Shown: one piece after another, positions 1 through 8,452 of the stretch
How the letters are laid out: each line of letters opens with the position of its first letter
Position numbering within the stretch: position 1 is the stretch's first letter
Assembly (NCBI RefSeq): GCF_022427965.1
Contig: NZ_JAKTTI010000032.1
Span: 1 to 50,932 of the forward strand
Origin: Fredinandcohnia quinoae
Lineage (GTDB): Bacteria > Bacillota > Bacilli > Bacillales > Bacillaceae_L
DNA length: 50,932 nucleotides
Direction: 5' to 3'
The notes under the pieces: model-generated
What the model saw: only the letters and a program-made list of their open reading frames with translations
The model's database searches: none
Told to the model about the DNA's origin: nothing
Made by a program: the position numbers and the translations under genes

Positions 1-26
1 TCTTCAGGTTGCCTAAGCCTTTTTTC

Positions 27-55
27 AAAATGTCCTTTACAAAGGGTACACTTTA
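27..55 (-). terminator. Terminator-like hairpin after lutC
   Basis: Reading the minus strand, AAAGTGT-a-CCCTTT pairs across a short loop with AAAGG-ACATTTT and is followed by a short T run, about 30 bp past the lutC stop. A hairpin with the same core (CCCTT paired with AAGGG, ending in ACATTTT) is found at 6633-6666, so this may be a recurring terminator form in this genome. Confidence 0.5.
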
Positions 56-86
56 TTGTAAGGCTCATCCTCTTTCTTATCTATAA

Positions 87-803
87 TTAAAGATTTTCTA
101 CGACAATATATGTTGCTTTTATAGGTCCATGCACCCCAATAATCGGAATCATCTCGATGTCAGCTGAGTTACTTGGACCAGTGATAAAGTTAATACATGA
201 TGCTACTTGTTCACCGCTCTTTACTTTTTCACGAATAAATTGTGCTGCTTGTGTCATTCGAGGCACAATTGTACTTTTAGGCATAATAATAACCGATGTT
301 GCTGGTAGGAAGCTTACGGTTCTTCCTCTATCCTTGCTGCTGAAAAGGACAGCAGTTCCCGATTCGGCTAATGTTATTTCACTTATCGTGATTCCAACGT
401 TTGCAAAGTTTGCCTTCTCTATGTTTTCTTCCTGTTTTGTATGATCCCATACATGAAGGTCAATTCCAGCCTCTGGCCATTCTTGATTCATAAGATGTGA
501 TAAGCCGTATTCATCAAAGCGATTATCTTTCCACGTAATGATTGGGCCACCGCCATAGTTTTTGACTACTTCCTTTAACGAGTCAGGTAATTTTTCCGTA
601 TTTGTTATGACGATATCTGTATTAATAGATTTGCACTGTTCTTTAAGAACCTCTACTAGATCATCCTGTGATGCACCTTTTAATACCTCATCTTGTGGGT
701 TGAACTTCCATATTGGTTTTTCTACAGAAGTTTTTCTTTCCCGTCCCAACTGCTTCGCAATATTTGTTAAAAAGGACTCTCTATTTTGAATCGTACCATT
801 CAT
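87..803 (-). CDS. lutC: Lactate utilisation protein C (LUD domain)
   Basis: This 238-residue protein is the LutC component of the LutABC L-lactate oxidising system, which oxidises lactate to pyruvate in the cytoplasm. The LUD-domain core is visible in GITISEITLAESGTAV (about residues 137-152) and in the GPSNSADIEM motif near the C terminus (about 210-219). It carries no Fe-S cysteine clusters, as expected for LutC. Its ATG overlaps the lutB stop by one base (TAATG), so translation is probably coupled to lutB. It is the last gene of the lutA-lutB-lutC unit. Length and gene order match the B. subtilis family; identification is by recognition. Confidence 0.93.
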   Translation of the reverse strand: MNGTIQNRESFLTNIAKQLGRERKTSVEKPIWKFNPQDEVLKGASQDDLVEVLKEQCKSINTDIVITNTEKLPDSLKEVVKNYGGGPIITWKDNRFDEYGLSHLMNQEWPEAGIDLHVWDHTKQEENIEKANFANVGITISEITLAESGTAVLFSSKDRGRTVSFLPATSVIIMPKSTIVPRMTQAAQFIREKVKSGEQVASCINFITGPSNSADIEMIPIIGVHGPIKATYIVVENL

Positions 804-2230
804 TATTGTTCGCCTCCTTTTTCACGGTTTTTAAACCAATCACGGAATCTTTCTTTATTTGGAGCAGGGAAGTCACGAACATCTGTCCATGGTTTTAATG
901 GGCCTGGCCCTTTTTTAATTTTTTCACCATTTGTGAAAGGAGACATTGCTGTTGGTGCAATTTTTGAGCCAATCTTATAAAGGGTTGAATTTGATGCACC
1001 AATACCGAAAGCCTTCATTAATAGTTTTTCCGAAATAGGTGCACGACCCTCTTTTTCAACAATGACTTGACGATGCTTATGAAGAAGCTCATGCAAAGGG
1101 ATTTTCACAGGGCATGCTTCTGTACATGCACCACATAATGTGGATGCATATGGTAATTCTTTATAGTCATCATATCCGCCTAATAATGGGGACAGTACTG
1201 CACCGACTGGGCCAGAATAAATTGAGCCATATGAATGACCACCAACATGACGATAAACGGGACATACATTCACACATGCAGCACAACGGATGCATTGTAA
1301 AATGGATTGGAATTCTCCACCCAGTATTCCTGATCTTCCATTATCAAGGATAACGAGATGGAATTCCTCTGGACCGTCTACATCTCCTTCATCTTTTGGA
1401 CCTGTTAAGGTTGTAATATAACTCGTTAGCTTTTGACCGACCGCACTTCTCGTTAAAAGGCTTACAAGAATCTCCATCTCTTCAAAAGTTGGTACAAGTC
1501 TTTCCATTCCCATCACAGTGATTTGTGTTTTTGGTAATGCTGATACTAGGTCAGCGTTACCTTCGTTAGTTACTAGCGTAACGGAACCTGTTTCAGCAAC
1601 AGCAAAGTTACAGCCTGTAATACCTACATCTGCTGTCAAATATTCTTGGCGGAGTTTTTCACGAACATATAAGGCCATCTCCTCAGGCTTTTCGGTGCCG
1701 GTATATCCTTGTTTATTTTTAAATACATCACGTATTTGCTCTTTATTTTTATGAAGGGCAGGCACTACGATATGAGAAGGTGGCTCATGGTCATCCACTT
1801 GTAAGATGTACTCTCCTAAATCTGTCTCAATTACCTCACAGCCTAGGTTTTCTAGACATGCATTTAGGTTGATTTCTTCTGTTACCATTGATTTAGACTT
1901 TACTACTTTTTTTGCTTCTTTTTCTTTGATAACCTTTTGAATATACTCATTTGCTTCCTCTGGTGTTTGGGCAAAGAATACATGCCCTCCTCGTTTGGCA
2001 ACGTTCTCACTTAATTCATATAAATAATAATCCATATTTTCAATGACATGCTGCCTAATTTCTTCACCATGTGAACGCCAGTCTTCCCAATTTCCTAGTT
2101 CTTCTGCTGCGTTAAGGCGACGTGATTGGAATCGCTCCTGGGCACTTGATACAGCACCGCGCATGAAGGTGTTGTCTAGTTCTTTATCGACACGCTCTTT
2201 AAATTTAACATCGCTTGTTTTCATTGCCAT
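803..2230 (-). CDS. lutB: Lactate utilisation iron-sulfur protein LutB
   Basis: This 475-residue protein is the iron-sulfur subunit of the LutABC lactate oxidation complex. The N-terminal two thirds form a LUD domain ([15 protein letters not shown] near residue 205). Two ferredoxin-type cysteine clusters follow: [12 protein letters not shown] (about 313-324) and CGACTEACP (about 366-374), which would bind two 4Fe-4S centres. The ATG has a GAGGG ribosome binding site eight bases upstream. Unusually, about 620 bp separate it from the lutA stop; this gap is mostly the 20-bp tandem array. Whether lutB is read from the lutA promoter through the array or has its own promoter cannot be told here. 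Confidence 0.95.
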   Translation of the reverse strand: MAMKTSDVKFKERVDKELDNTFMRGAVSSAQERFQSRRLNAAEELGNWEDWRSHGEEIRQHVIENMDYYLYELSENVAKRGGHVFFAQTPEEANEYIQKVIKEKEAKKVVKSKSMVTEEINLNACLENLGCEVIETDLGEYILQVDDHEPPSHIVVPALHKNKEQIRDVFKNKQGYTGTEKPEEMALYVREKLRQEYLTADVGITGCNFAVAETGSVTLVTNEGNADLVSALPKTQITVMGMERLVPTFEEMEILVSLLTRSAVGQKLTSYITTLTGPKDEGDVDGPEEFHLVILDNGRSGILGGEFQSILQCIRCAACVNVCPVYRHVGGHSYGSIYSGPVGAVLSPLLGGYDDYKELPYASTLCGACTEACPVKIPLHELLHKHRQVIVEKEGRAPISEKLLMKAFGIGASNSTLYKIGSKIAPTAMSPFTNGEKIKKGPGPLKPWTDVRDFPAPNKERFRDWFKNREKGGEQ

Positions 2231-2300
2231 TTGGTATCCCTCATTTCTATCCGGTATGATCTGGCTACTTAATTATTGGTTCTTGATGATAATTCTGTAT

Positions 2301-2832
2301 TTCGGCGTTAGTACACGGAATTCGGCGGTACCTCGCATAATTCGGCGTTAGCTCACATAATTCGGCGTTAGCTCACAGAATTCAGCGTTAGCTCGCAGAA
2401 TTCAGCGTTAGCTCGCAGAATTTGGCGTTAGCTCGCATTATTCGGCGTTAGCTCACATAATTCAGCGTTAGCTCGCATTATTCGGCGTTCGCGCTTAGAA
2501 TTCGGCGTTAGCTCGCATAATTCAGCGTTATCTCGCATAATTCGGCGTTAGCTCTCAAAATTCGGCGTTCGCTCGCTTAATTCGGCGTTAGTTCTCAGAA
2601 TTCGGCGTTAGCTCGCATTATTCGGCGTTAGCTCACAGAATTCGGCGTTAGCTCACAGAATTCGGCGTTAGCTCACAGAATTCAGCGTTAGCTCGCATAA
2701 TTCGGCGTTAGCTTGCATAATTCAGCATTAGCTCGCATATTTCGGCGTTAGCTCACAGAATTCGGCGTTAGCTCACAGAATTCGGCGTTAGCTCGCATAT
2801 TTCGGCATTAACTCGCATAATTCGGCGTTAGA
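2301..2832. repeat. 20-bp tandem array between lutA and lutB
   Basis: There are 26 complete units of 20 bp plus a partial one. Units begin at 2301, 2321 and so on with no insertion or deletion, so the phase is kept exactly for 520 bp. The consensus on the plus strand is TTCGGCGTTAGCTCGCATAA; variation is concentrated at A/G in unit position 4 and in the last five bases. The array starts about 20 bp after the lutA stop and ends about 70 bp before the lutB start. There are no spacers, so it is not CRISPR. No gene is seen in it. Confidence 0.97.
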
Positions 2833-2851
2833 TCCTTGTTTCTTGGATTTC

Positions 2852-3568
2852 TTATCGGCAGTTAAGTACTTCAGCAATATGCATCACATTAATTGGTTTA
2901 CCTTTTCGGTCAATTCGACCACCGATATTCATTAAGCAACCGGCATCTGCACCTATTAAGATGTCAGCTCCTGTATCTTCCACACAAGCTACCTTCTCAT
3001 CAACCATTTGCTCAGAAATATGGCTCATTTTAACTGAGAAAGTACCTCCGAACCCGCAGCAGCGTTCTTTACCGGGAAGCTCTGTAAATTCTAAGCCTTT
3101 TACATGACTTAATAATTTCATCGGTGCTTCTTTTACCCCTAATAATCGAGTCATATGACAAGAAGTGTGGTAAGTTGCTTTTCCTTCTAGCTTTGCACCT
3201 ACATCTTCTACTTTAAGAACATCGACAATGAATTGTGTTAGTTCGTAAGTTTTATCAGCCAATGCTTGTGCTTGTGGTTCCCAAACTGGGTCTCCTTTAA
3301 AAATATGCGGATATTCTTTAAACATATATGCACATGAGCCAGATGGTGAAACAACATATTCTGCATGTTCGAAAGCTTTTATCATTTTTTTCATTGCTTC
3401 TTTTGTTTCCTCAACATACCCGCTGTTATAGGCAGGTTGACCACAGCAGATTTGTGACTCTGGAAAATCAATTTCACATCCAAGTCTTTCAAGAACTTCT
3501 ACAGTTGCTTTCCCTACATTTCCTTGAAACATATCTACTAAACAAGTAGCAAAAAGGGTTACTTTCAT
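2852..3568 (-). CDS. lutA: Lactate utilisation protein LutA (CCG-domain Fe-S oxidoreductase)
   Basis: This 238-residue cytoplasmic protein is the first subunit of the LutABC lactate oxidation complex. It shows the two cysteine-rich CCG modules of the glycolate oxidase iron-sulfur/HdrB family: [10 protein letters not shown] (about 42-51) with SGSCAYM (76-82), and SCHMTRLLG (about 136-144) with CCGFGGTFS (170-178) and DAGCLMN. The ATG follows GGGGAG by eight bases. A sigma-A-type promoter (TTGACT, 17 bp, TAAAGT) lies at 3606-3634, with a LutR-type operator just upstream of its -35 box. It is the first gene of the minus-strand lut unit. Confidence 0.95.
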   Translation of the reverse strand: MKVTLFATCLVDMFQGNVGKATVEVLERLGCEIDFPESQICCGQPAYNSGYVEETKEAMKKMIKAFEHAEYVVSPSGSCAYMFKEYPHIFKGDPVWEPQAQALADKTYELTQFIVDVLKVEDVGAKLEGKATYHTSCHMTRLLGVKEAPMKLLSHVKGLEFTELPGKERCCGFGGTFSVKMSHISEQMVDEKVACVEDTGADILIGADAGCLMNIGGRIDRKGKPINVMHIAEVLNCR

Positions 3569-3605
3569 TTTTCTCGCTCCCCGAAATTAAATTACTTTTT
3601 CTTAT

Positions 3606-3634
3606 ACTTTATTCCCATTTTTTATTTTAGTCAA
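3606..3634 (-). promoter_or_regulatory. Predicted promoter of lutABC
   Basis: On the minus strand there is a TTGACT -35 box (3629-3634), a 17-bp spacer and a TAAAGT -10 box (3606-3611). It lies about 40 bp before the lutA start. Confidence 0.6.
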
Positions 3635-3636
3635 CC

Positions 3637-3651
3637 GGTCATCTGATGACT
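3637..3651. promoter_or_regulatory. LutR operator upstream of lutA
   Basis: GGTCATCTGATGACT is an inverted repeat with a single central base. It is almost identical to the site at 4616-4630 upstream of lutP. It contains the TCATC-N-GATGA pattern that I recall for B. subtilis LutR. It sits directly upstream of the lutA -35 box. Confidence 0.75.
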
Positions 3652-3674
3652 TAATTAAAAAAATGAGTAATCCT

Positions 3675-3688
3675 TGAAAGTGATTACA
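3675..3688. promoter_or_regulatory. cre-like site upstream of lutA
   Basis: TGAAAGTGATTACA matches the CcpA catabolite-responsive consensus except at one of the central CG bases. It lies between the lutR terminator and the lutA operator. It would put lactate use under glucose repression, but the mismatch is in the conserved core. Confidence 0.4.
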
Positions 3689-3692
3689 TGTA

Positions 3693-3726
3693 AAAGGGTT
3701 GGGACAATATGATGTACCAACCCTTT
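3693..3726 (-). terminator. Terminator of lutR
   Basis: A perfect 10-bp inverted repeat, AAAGGGTTGG/CCAACCCTTT, with a 14-base loop begins six bases after the lutR stop. On the minus strand it is followed by TTTTACATG, a weak T run. Confidence 0.65.
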
Positions 3727-3731
3727 GTGAG

Positions 3732-4457
3732 TTATTTTCCGCCAGTTTCTTCAAAATAATGACTTAACATTTTTTCTACACTTTCTAAATGGAAAAGCAT
3801 AGCTTGTCTTGCTTCTTCCTCATTCTGATCAACTATCGCATTAAAAATATTCAAATGCTGCTCATACAGTTTTTCTGTTGTTGTTTGTTTGGAGAACAGC
3901 CATAACCGTCTTGTTTCTTTCATTGTTTCGATCATCATCCCTGAAACATGATCTAACAACGCAGATAATAAAGGATTATGTGCTGCTTTCGATAATGCCA
4001 GATGGAAGTTAAAATCCGCTTCCTCTCCTAGCTCCTCATCACCATTCACCTGTTTCATCTGCTCTAGTACCTCTCCCATAGCTTTTATATCAGGATCCTG
4101 GCGATTCCTCGCAGCACTAGCAGCAGTACCAGTTTCGATTATTTTTCTGACCTCTAATAGATTACGAACATCCTCTTTATTCATGAGGAATGCTGTTGAT
4201 AAGGGAAATGTAAGTTGACTAGCTTCAAAGCCCTTTATGAAAGTTCCTTCTCCTTGTTTCATCTCAACTAAACCAATAGCCCTTAGAGCAGAGAGAGCTT
4301 CTCTTATTGCTGACCTTCCTACCTGAAAATTTTCTGCAAGCTGTTCAACAGAACTTAGCTTATCTCCAGGCTTCAGCTTCCCAGAGCGAATCATTTCATG
4401 TAAGGCTTCAGCAACTTCCTCATAAATTTTCTTGGGTTTTATATGTTTGTATTCCAA
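3732..4457 (-). CDS. lutR: GntR/FadR-family lactate regulator LutR
   Basis: This 241-residue repressor is predicted to control the lut genes in response to lactate. The N-terminal winged helix (about residues 10-75) contains LAENFQVGRSAIREALSAL and KQGEGTFI. The C-terminal FCD ligand domain (about 95-225) has the helical, His/Asp-containing pattern of the FadR subfamily (EEADFNFHLALSKAAHNPLL). The start is a TTG seven bases after GAGGTGG; the ATG just upstream reads into a stop after four codons. The gene lies between lutA and the divergent lutP, with matching operators on both sides. Confidence 0.9.
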   Translation of the reverse strand: MEYKHIKPKKIYEEVAEALHEMIRSGKLKPGDKLSSVEQLAENFQVGRSAIREALSALRAIGLVEMKQGEGTFIKGFEASQLTFPLSTAFLMNKEDVRNLLEVRKIIETGTAASAARNRQDPDIKAMGEVLEQMKQVNGDEELGEEADFNFHLALSKAAHNPLLSALLDHVSGMMIETMKETRRLWLFSKQTTTEKLYEQHLNIFNAIVDQNEEEARQAMLFHLESVEKMLSHYFEETGGK

Positions 4458-4576
4458 TTAAATCCACCTCATTGACCCATTATATACAGTAATTATAGCA
4501 CGACTTTATAACAAAATTCGCATTCTAGGTCTTTTGTTATTTTTACAGCCCCTTATTATAAAAGATGAAAAATGTA

Positions 4577-4605
4577 TTGAATTTTTTAGATAAACAAAAT
4601 ATAAT
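4577..4605 (+). promoter_or_regulatory. Predicted promoter of lutP
   Basis: TTGAAT (4577-4582), a 17-bp spacer and a perfect TATAAT (4600-4605). The downstream LutR operator would cover the transcription start and early transcribed bases, a classic repressor position. Confidence 0.75.
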
Positions 4606-4615
4606 TTGAACATTA

Positions 4616-4630
4616 GGTCATCAGATGACC
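4616..4630. promoter_or_regulatory. LutR operator upstream of lutP
   Basis: GGTCATCAGATGACC is a perfect inverted repeat (GGTCATC/GATGACC) around one central base. It matches the site upstream of lutA at 14 of 15 positions when read in the same symmetry. It lies just after the lutP -10 box. Confidence 0.8.
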
Positions 4631-4654
4631 CAATCCTCATATTAACATAGAAAA

Positions 4655-4668
4655 TGTAAACGATTACG
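4655..4668. promoter_or_regulatory. cre site in the lutP leader
   Basis: TGTAAACGATTACG matches the CcpA cre consensus except for the last base. It lies between the promoter and the ribosome binding site of lutP, where CcpA would block elongation under glucose repression. Confidence 0.65.
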
Positions 4669-4690
4669 TCAAAGGGGAGAGGAATGTTAA

Positions 4691-6370
4691 ATGTTTACAC
4701 AAAATTTTACCGCGGTCGGTGATAATCTTGCCTTAACCGCAATTGTAGCCATTATCCCAATTCTTTATTTTTTCTGGGCACTCGCAATTAAAAAAATGAA
4801 AGGCCATGTAGCCGGTTTGACAACCTTATTGATTGCCTTAGTCATTGCTGTAATCGCATTCAAGGTCCCTATTGGAACAGCTATAATGTCAGCATCTCAA
4901 GGTGCTGTGTACGGAATCGTTCCAATTGGCTGGATTATTATTACGTCTGTTTTTCTTTATAAATTAACAGTTAAAACAGGTCAATTTAATATTATTCGAA
5001 GCTCTGTTCTATCCATTACAGAGGACCGACGCTTACAAGCATTACTAATTGCTTTCTCATTTGGAGCATTTCTAGAAGGTGCTGCTGGATTTGGAGCACC
5101 TGTCGCAATTTCAGCTGCATTATTAGTTGGTTTAGGATTCAATCCCTTATATGCAGCAGGAATTTGTTTACTTGCTAATACTGCACCAGTAGCATTCGGA
5201 GCCATTGGTATTCCGATTACGGCAATGGAAGGTCCTACTGGTATTCCAGCGATGGAAATATCTAAAATGGTTGGACGCCAATTACCATTCATCTCAGTTT
5301 TTATACCGTTTTACCTTGTTGTTGTAATGGCAGGATTTAAGAAAGCTTGGGAGGTTATGCCTGCTATTTTAGTTTCAGGTGTTTCATTTGCCCTAACACA
5401 ATACTTAAGTTCAAACTTTATTGGCCCTGAATTGCCAGATGTTTTATCTGCCTTAGTTTCATTATTTGCGTTAGCAATCTTCTTGAAGTTTTGGAAGCCT
5501 AAAACAATCTACCGCTTTAAAGGAGAAGATGAAAATGTCGTTAACCGTGCGAAAGCAACAGAAGTTTCGTATTCTGGTGGTCAAATCTTTAAAGCATGGT
5601 CTCCATTTTTAATCTTAACTGGGTTTATTTCATTATGGGGAGTACCAACATTAAAAACTGCTTTGACAGGCCATTATGAAGGTGCAAATATTCTTTTAAA
5701 AGGAATAAATTATCTAGGACAGGCTTTCACCTTTATGCCTGAGGTTCCGTTTTTACACAACAAAGTCATTGATGGCTCAACTGGTGAAGCAATCGCAGCT
5801 TTCTACAAGTTAGAACTATTAGGTGCTGCCGGTACAGCAATTCTCTTATCTGCAATTGTTACAAAATACATTCTAAAAATATCTTGGCGTGATTGGGTTT
5901 CAGTACTTGGCGAGACTATCGCTGAAATTAAATATCCATTGTTAACTATTTGTGCTGTTGTTGGATATGCTTATATCACCAATGTATCAGGAATGAGTAC
6001 AACTCTTGGTATGGTTCTAGCTAAGACAGGAGATCTTTTCCCATTCTTTGCACCAGTATTAGGTTGGATCGGGGTATTCATCACAGGTTCAGATACATCT
6101 GCAAACCTGTTATTTGCAAAACTACAACAAGTTACAGCTTCAGGAATTGGAATGGATCCAGTATTAGCGCTAGCCGCTAACTCCTCTGGTGGGGTTACTG
6201 GTAAAATGATTTCACCACAATCAATTGCTGTTGCAGCTGCCGCGGTAGGCCTAGCTGGAAAAGAATCTGAACTAATCCGCTTTACGGTGAAACATAGTAT
6301 TTTTCTATTACTCTTAATCTGCTTACTTACATTCTTGCAACATAATGTATTTTCATGGATGATTCCTTAA
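4691..6370 (+). CDS. lutP: L-lactate permease
   Basis: This 559-residue integral membrane protein belongs to the LctP family, which takes up L-lactate with protons. About 13-14 hydrophobic helices span nearly the whole chain. The family motif FLEGAAGFGAPVAISAALLVGLGF is visible at about residues 127-150, and GWIGVFITGSDTSANLLF near 456-473. The start was chosen because AGGGGAGAGG precedes it; the ATG seven bases earlier is out of frame. It is transcribed away from lutR and shares its operator type with lutABC, so uptake and oxidation are probably induced together. Confidence 0.95.
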   Translation: MFTQNFTAVGDNLALTAIVAIIPILYFFWALAIKKMKGHVAGLTTLLIALVIAVIAFKVPIGTAIMSASQGAVYGIVPIGWIIITSVFLYKLTVKTGQFNIIRSSVLSITEDRRLQALLIAFSFGAFLEGAAGFGAPVAISAALLVGLGFNPLYAAGICLLANTAPVAFGAIGIPITAMEGPTGIPAMEISKMVGRQLPFISVFIPFYLVVVMAGFKKAWEVMPAILVSGVSFALTQYLSSNFIGPELPDVLSALVSLFALAIFLKFWKPKTIYRFKGEDENVVNRAKATEVSYSGGQIFKAWSPFLILTGFISLWGVPTLKTALTGHYEGANILLKGINYLGQAFTFMPEVPFLHNKVIDGSTGEAIAAFYKLELLGAAGTAILLSAIVTKYILKISWRDWVSVLGETIAEIKYPLLTICAVVGYAYITNVSGMSTTLGMVLAKTGDLFPFFAPVLGWIGVFITGSDTSANLLFAKLQQVTASGIGMDPVLALAANSSGGVTGKMISPQSIAVAAAAVGLAGKESELIRFTVKHSIFLLLLICLLTFLQHNVFSWMIP

Positions 6371-6377
6371 TAAGATC

Positions 6378-6625
6378 AAATGCGCCTTGGCGTATTTGTG
6401 CCCAGATTTTTTCGAGCTTGCTCGAAAAGCTTCCTTTAAAAATCTGAGGCATCCGCCGGAGGCTTTAGGCCCACACGACGTGGGTCACTCAGACGTTGCC
6501 ACAGGATGTGGCGTTCTTAGTCTGAGTTCCTTAATTTCAGTCGGGGTTTGAACCCCGCTGAATTGCAAACTGATTTGCATTCATCTCACCACATATAGAA
6601 GTGGGAGACTTCTTCTGAATAATGT
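6378..6625 (-). mobile_element. Structured element resembling an IS200/IS605 (TnpB) right-end/omega-RNA remnant
   Basis: About 250 bp downstream of lutP consists of consecutive hairpins: CTC-CCAC/GTGG-GAG, a long stem around CGGGGTT/AACCCCG (6540-6565), GCCACA/TGTGGC enclosed by CAGAC/GTCTG (6490-6525), CCCAC/GTGGG (6470-6485) and TTTTCGAGC/GCTCGAAAA (6409-6428). A core of about 65 bp is repeated in opposite orientation at 8345-8450. No transposase gene is present. The pattern resembles the RNA-rich 3' end of TnpB elements in bacilli; that assignment rests on memory and is not certain. I see no gene here. Confidence 0.45.
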
Positions 6626-6632
6626 TAAAAGT

Positions 6633-6666
6633 AAGTGCCCTTTACTTGTGTGAAGGGTACATTTTC
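6633..6666 (+). terminator. Terminator-like hairpin downstream of lutP
   Basis: AAGTGCCCTT pairs with AAGGG-TACATT and is followed by TTTTCT. It is the first terminator-like structure after lutP, separated from it by the structured element, and resembles the lutC hairpin at 27-55. Confidence 0.5.
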
Positions 6667-6787
6667 TATAAAGTGATCCCTTGTTTTTAGAGTGAATTTT
6701 ACTTAATTATAATAGTAGAATTCCTTATTAAGGACATACCAAAAGGAGTATAATAATTTTAGAAGAAAAAAAATGGAGGGGTTATTG

Positions 6788-7249
6788 ATGGAACAACGTA
6801 TTAACTATATGAAGGTTGCACCTGAAGCATTTCAGCTCATGTTGAAATTTGAAGAGTATTCGAAAACAACGGGGTTTGATAAAAAATTGATCGAGCTGAT
6901 CAAGATTCGTGCTTCACAAATCAATGGTTGTGCGTATTGCTTAGACATGCACACGAAAGATGCTCGAGCCATCGGTGAAACAGAACAACGAATCTATTTA
7001 CTAAATGCTTGGAGAGAAGCCCCATTTTATAATGACGAAGAGCGAGTTGCTTTAGAATTAACTGAAACCGTAACTTCAATTTCAGTGAACGGAGTTCCTG
7101 ACGATTTATATCAACGAGTACGTGAGCACTTTAATGAAAAACAGTATGTAGACCTTATCATCTTAATTAATACGATCAATAGCTGGAATCGACTATCAAT
7201 CTCTATGAACAATATTCCAGGAAGCTACAAACCAACTGTAAAAAAATAA
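6788..7249 (+). CDS. AhpD-like carboxymuconolactone decarboxylase family protein
   Basis: This 153-residue protein belongs to the AhpD/CMD-like fold. The CxxC-xxx-H signature is visible as C48-A-Y-C51 and H55 in NGCAYCLDMHTKDAR, the arrangement used by alkylhydroperoxidase AhpD proteins for thiol-dependent peroxide reduction. The ATG at 6788 was preferred over the one at 6773 because GGAGGGG lies between them at the right spacing. It stands alone and is followed by a terminator at 7268-7299. The family has many members of unknown substrate, so a peroxidase role is only likely. Confidence 0.85.
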   Translation: MEQRINYMKVAPEAFQLMLKFEEYSKTTGFDKKLIELIKIRASQINGCAYCLDMHTKDARAIGETEQRIYLLNAWREAPFYNDEERVALELTETVTSISVNGVPDDLYQRVREHFNEKQYVDLIILINTINSWNRLSISMNNIPGSYKPTVKK

Positions 7250-7267
7250 AATATACCGATAAATAAT

Positions 7268-7299
7268 AGAGCAATTCCTTCATGGATTTGCTCTTTTTT
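7268..7299 (+). terminator. Terminator of the AhpD-like gene
   Basis: AGAGCAA-t-TCC pairs with GGA-t-TTGCTCT around a short loop and is followed by a run of six T. Confidence 0.8.
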
Positions 7300-7407
7300 C
7301 ATTTTTAAAGAAAATTACCATTTTTTTAAAATTCAACTGATTATATTTTTATAACATGTTACATTCGAAATGTAGTAAATATGTAGGGAGAAAGGGAGTA
7401 GAAATCG

Positions 7408-7860
7408 ATGAATATGAAAGTCGAAATGATTCCAAACTATCGTATTGCATATGTCCGACAAGTTGGTCCATATGGTCCAGCCAATGTACTGGCGATGGAA
7501 AAAGTAAAGAAATGGGCTAAGGAAAAAAATCTTACTAAAACAGCAATATTTTTTGGCATTCCACAGGATAACCCCGAAACAACACTTCCAGGAAACTGTA
7601 GATATGATGCTTGTATTGTGATTTCAAACGATTATCATATTGATGATTCAGTTTCCGAGGATGAACTTTCCGGTGGAAAATATGTGGTTTTCAAGATCAA
7701 GCATACAGCAGAAGATGTCCAAAAAGCTTGGACTGAAATTTTTCCAGCAATCCAAAACAGCGAATACCAAATTGACAACAAACCAATTATAGAAAGATAC
7801 ACTGGTGAAATGATTAACAATGATTATTGCGAAATATGTGTACCTGTGAAACAGATATAG
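7408..7860 (+). CDS. GyrI-like / AraC effector-binding domain protein
   Basis: This 150-residue protein is a stand-alone GyrI-like small-molecule-binding domain (SHS2 fold). Family marks are the N-terminal YRIAYVRQVGPYG (about 12-24), the FFGIPQDNP segment (about 49-57), YDACIVI (about 68-74) and a C-terminal NNDYCEICVPV strand. Relatives bind drugs or act as gyrase inhibitors, while others are ligand-binding parts of AraC-type regulators. This one has no DNA-binding domain. AGGGAG precedes the ATG by eight bases. No partner gene is obvious. Confidence 0.75.
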   Translation: MNMKVEMIPNYRIAYVRQVGPYGPANVLAMEKVKKWAKEKNLTKTAIFFGIPQDNPETTLPGNCRYDACIVISNDYHIDDSVSEDELSGGKYVVFKIKHTAEDVQKAWTEIFPAIQNSEYQIDNKPIIERYTGEMINNDYCEICVPVKQI

Positions 7861-7953
7861 TGGAAAAGTAATGCTTCAAAAAGCAGAATGTTTATCTTAA
7901 AATTATGAATAAATGTATAATTAAATTAACAAAATTGGTTGGAGGGATATAGA

Positions 7954-8268
7954 ATGGTTGATGTGATTCGTGAGGATTGGCTTAAAAATTTAAGAGTTGG
8001 AGATTTGGTAGGGATTAAAGAGGTTACAAAAGGGAATGGGAATTCATACACCTATTCTTCAGACGAGATTATCGAGACGACGGATAGTTCCTTTACTGTT
8101 TCATCAGGAATGGTTTTTAATGCTAATGGTATGAGTGAATATGTCTCTCCTATACATGTTACACTTAATTATGAAATTGTTCCTTTAACTGAGGATGTTA
8201 AAAAGAAGGGTAAATTCTCTAAAATAGAGAAACTGATAAACTTAGTTACAAATGGCGGAATGCAATAG
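7954..8268 (+). CDS. Hypothetical protein (104 residues)
   Basis: I do not recognise this 104-residue soluble protein. It is rich in Ser, Thr and Val in the first two thirds, with a probable beta-rich segment (about 15-75), and has a Lys-rich helical tail (TEDVKKKGKFSKIEKLINLV). It lacks a signal peptide and membrane segment. The ATG was chosen because GGAGGGAT lies just upstream; the TTG at 7939 overlaps that site. A strong terminator follows at 8278-8313, supporting a real single-gene transcript. Confidence 0.6.
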   Translation: MVDVIREDWLKNLRVGDLVGIKEVTKGNGNSYTYSSDEIIETTDSSFTVSSGMVFNANGMSEYVSPIHVTLNYEIVPLTEDVKKKGKFSKIEKLINLVTNGGMQ

Positions 8269-8277
8269 AACGTAATT

Positions 8278-8313
8278 AGGGTATAAAATCCACACGATTT
8301 TATACCCTATTTT
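8278..8313 (+). terminator. Strong intrinsic terminator
   Basis: A perfect 13-bp stem (AGGGTATAAAATC/GATTTTATACCCT) with a five-base loop, followed by ATTTTTG. Confidence 0.9.
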
Positions 8314-8344
8314 TGTTTTATCCTGCATTAACTAGCAGTAAAAC

Positions 8345-8451
8345 CCCGAAATTGAACACAGACTAACTGCGCCACATCCTTTGGCAACGTCTGTGTGATC
8401 CACGTCGTGTGGGCCGCAACTATCAATCAGTGGGACTGATTGAAGTTTCAC
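8345..8451 (+). mobile_element. Second copy of the structured element (TnpB right-end/omega-RNA-like)
   Basis: The block GCGCCACATCCT-TGGCAACGTCTG through CCACGTCGTGTGGGCC is the reverse complement of the core at about 6470-6530, with a few differences. It is followed here by TATCAATCAGTGGGACTGAT and TGAAGTTTCAC, a palindromic tail like those I recall at right ends of TnpB elements in bacilli. It ends two bases from the yeiH stop codon. There is no transposase gene. Confidence 0.45.
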
Positions 8452-8452
8452 T

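Noticed and set aside
2301-2832. Possible CRISPR array
   Set aside because: Units are contiguous with no unique spacers, the unit is only 20 bp, and no cas gene is present. The same reasoning applies to the 52-bp arrays.
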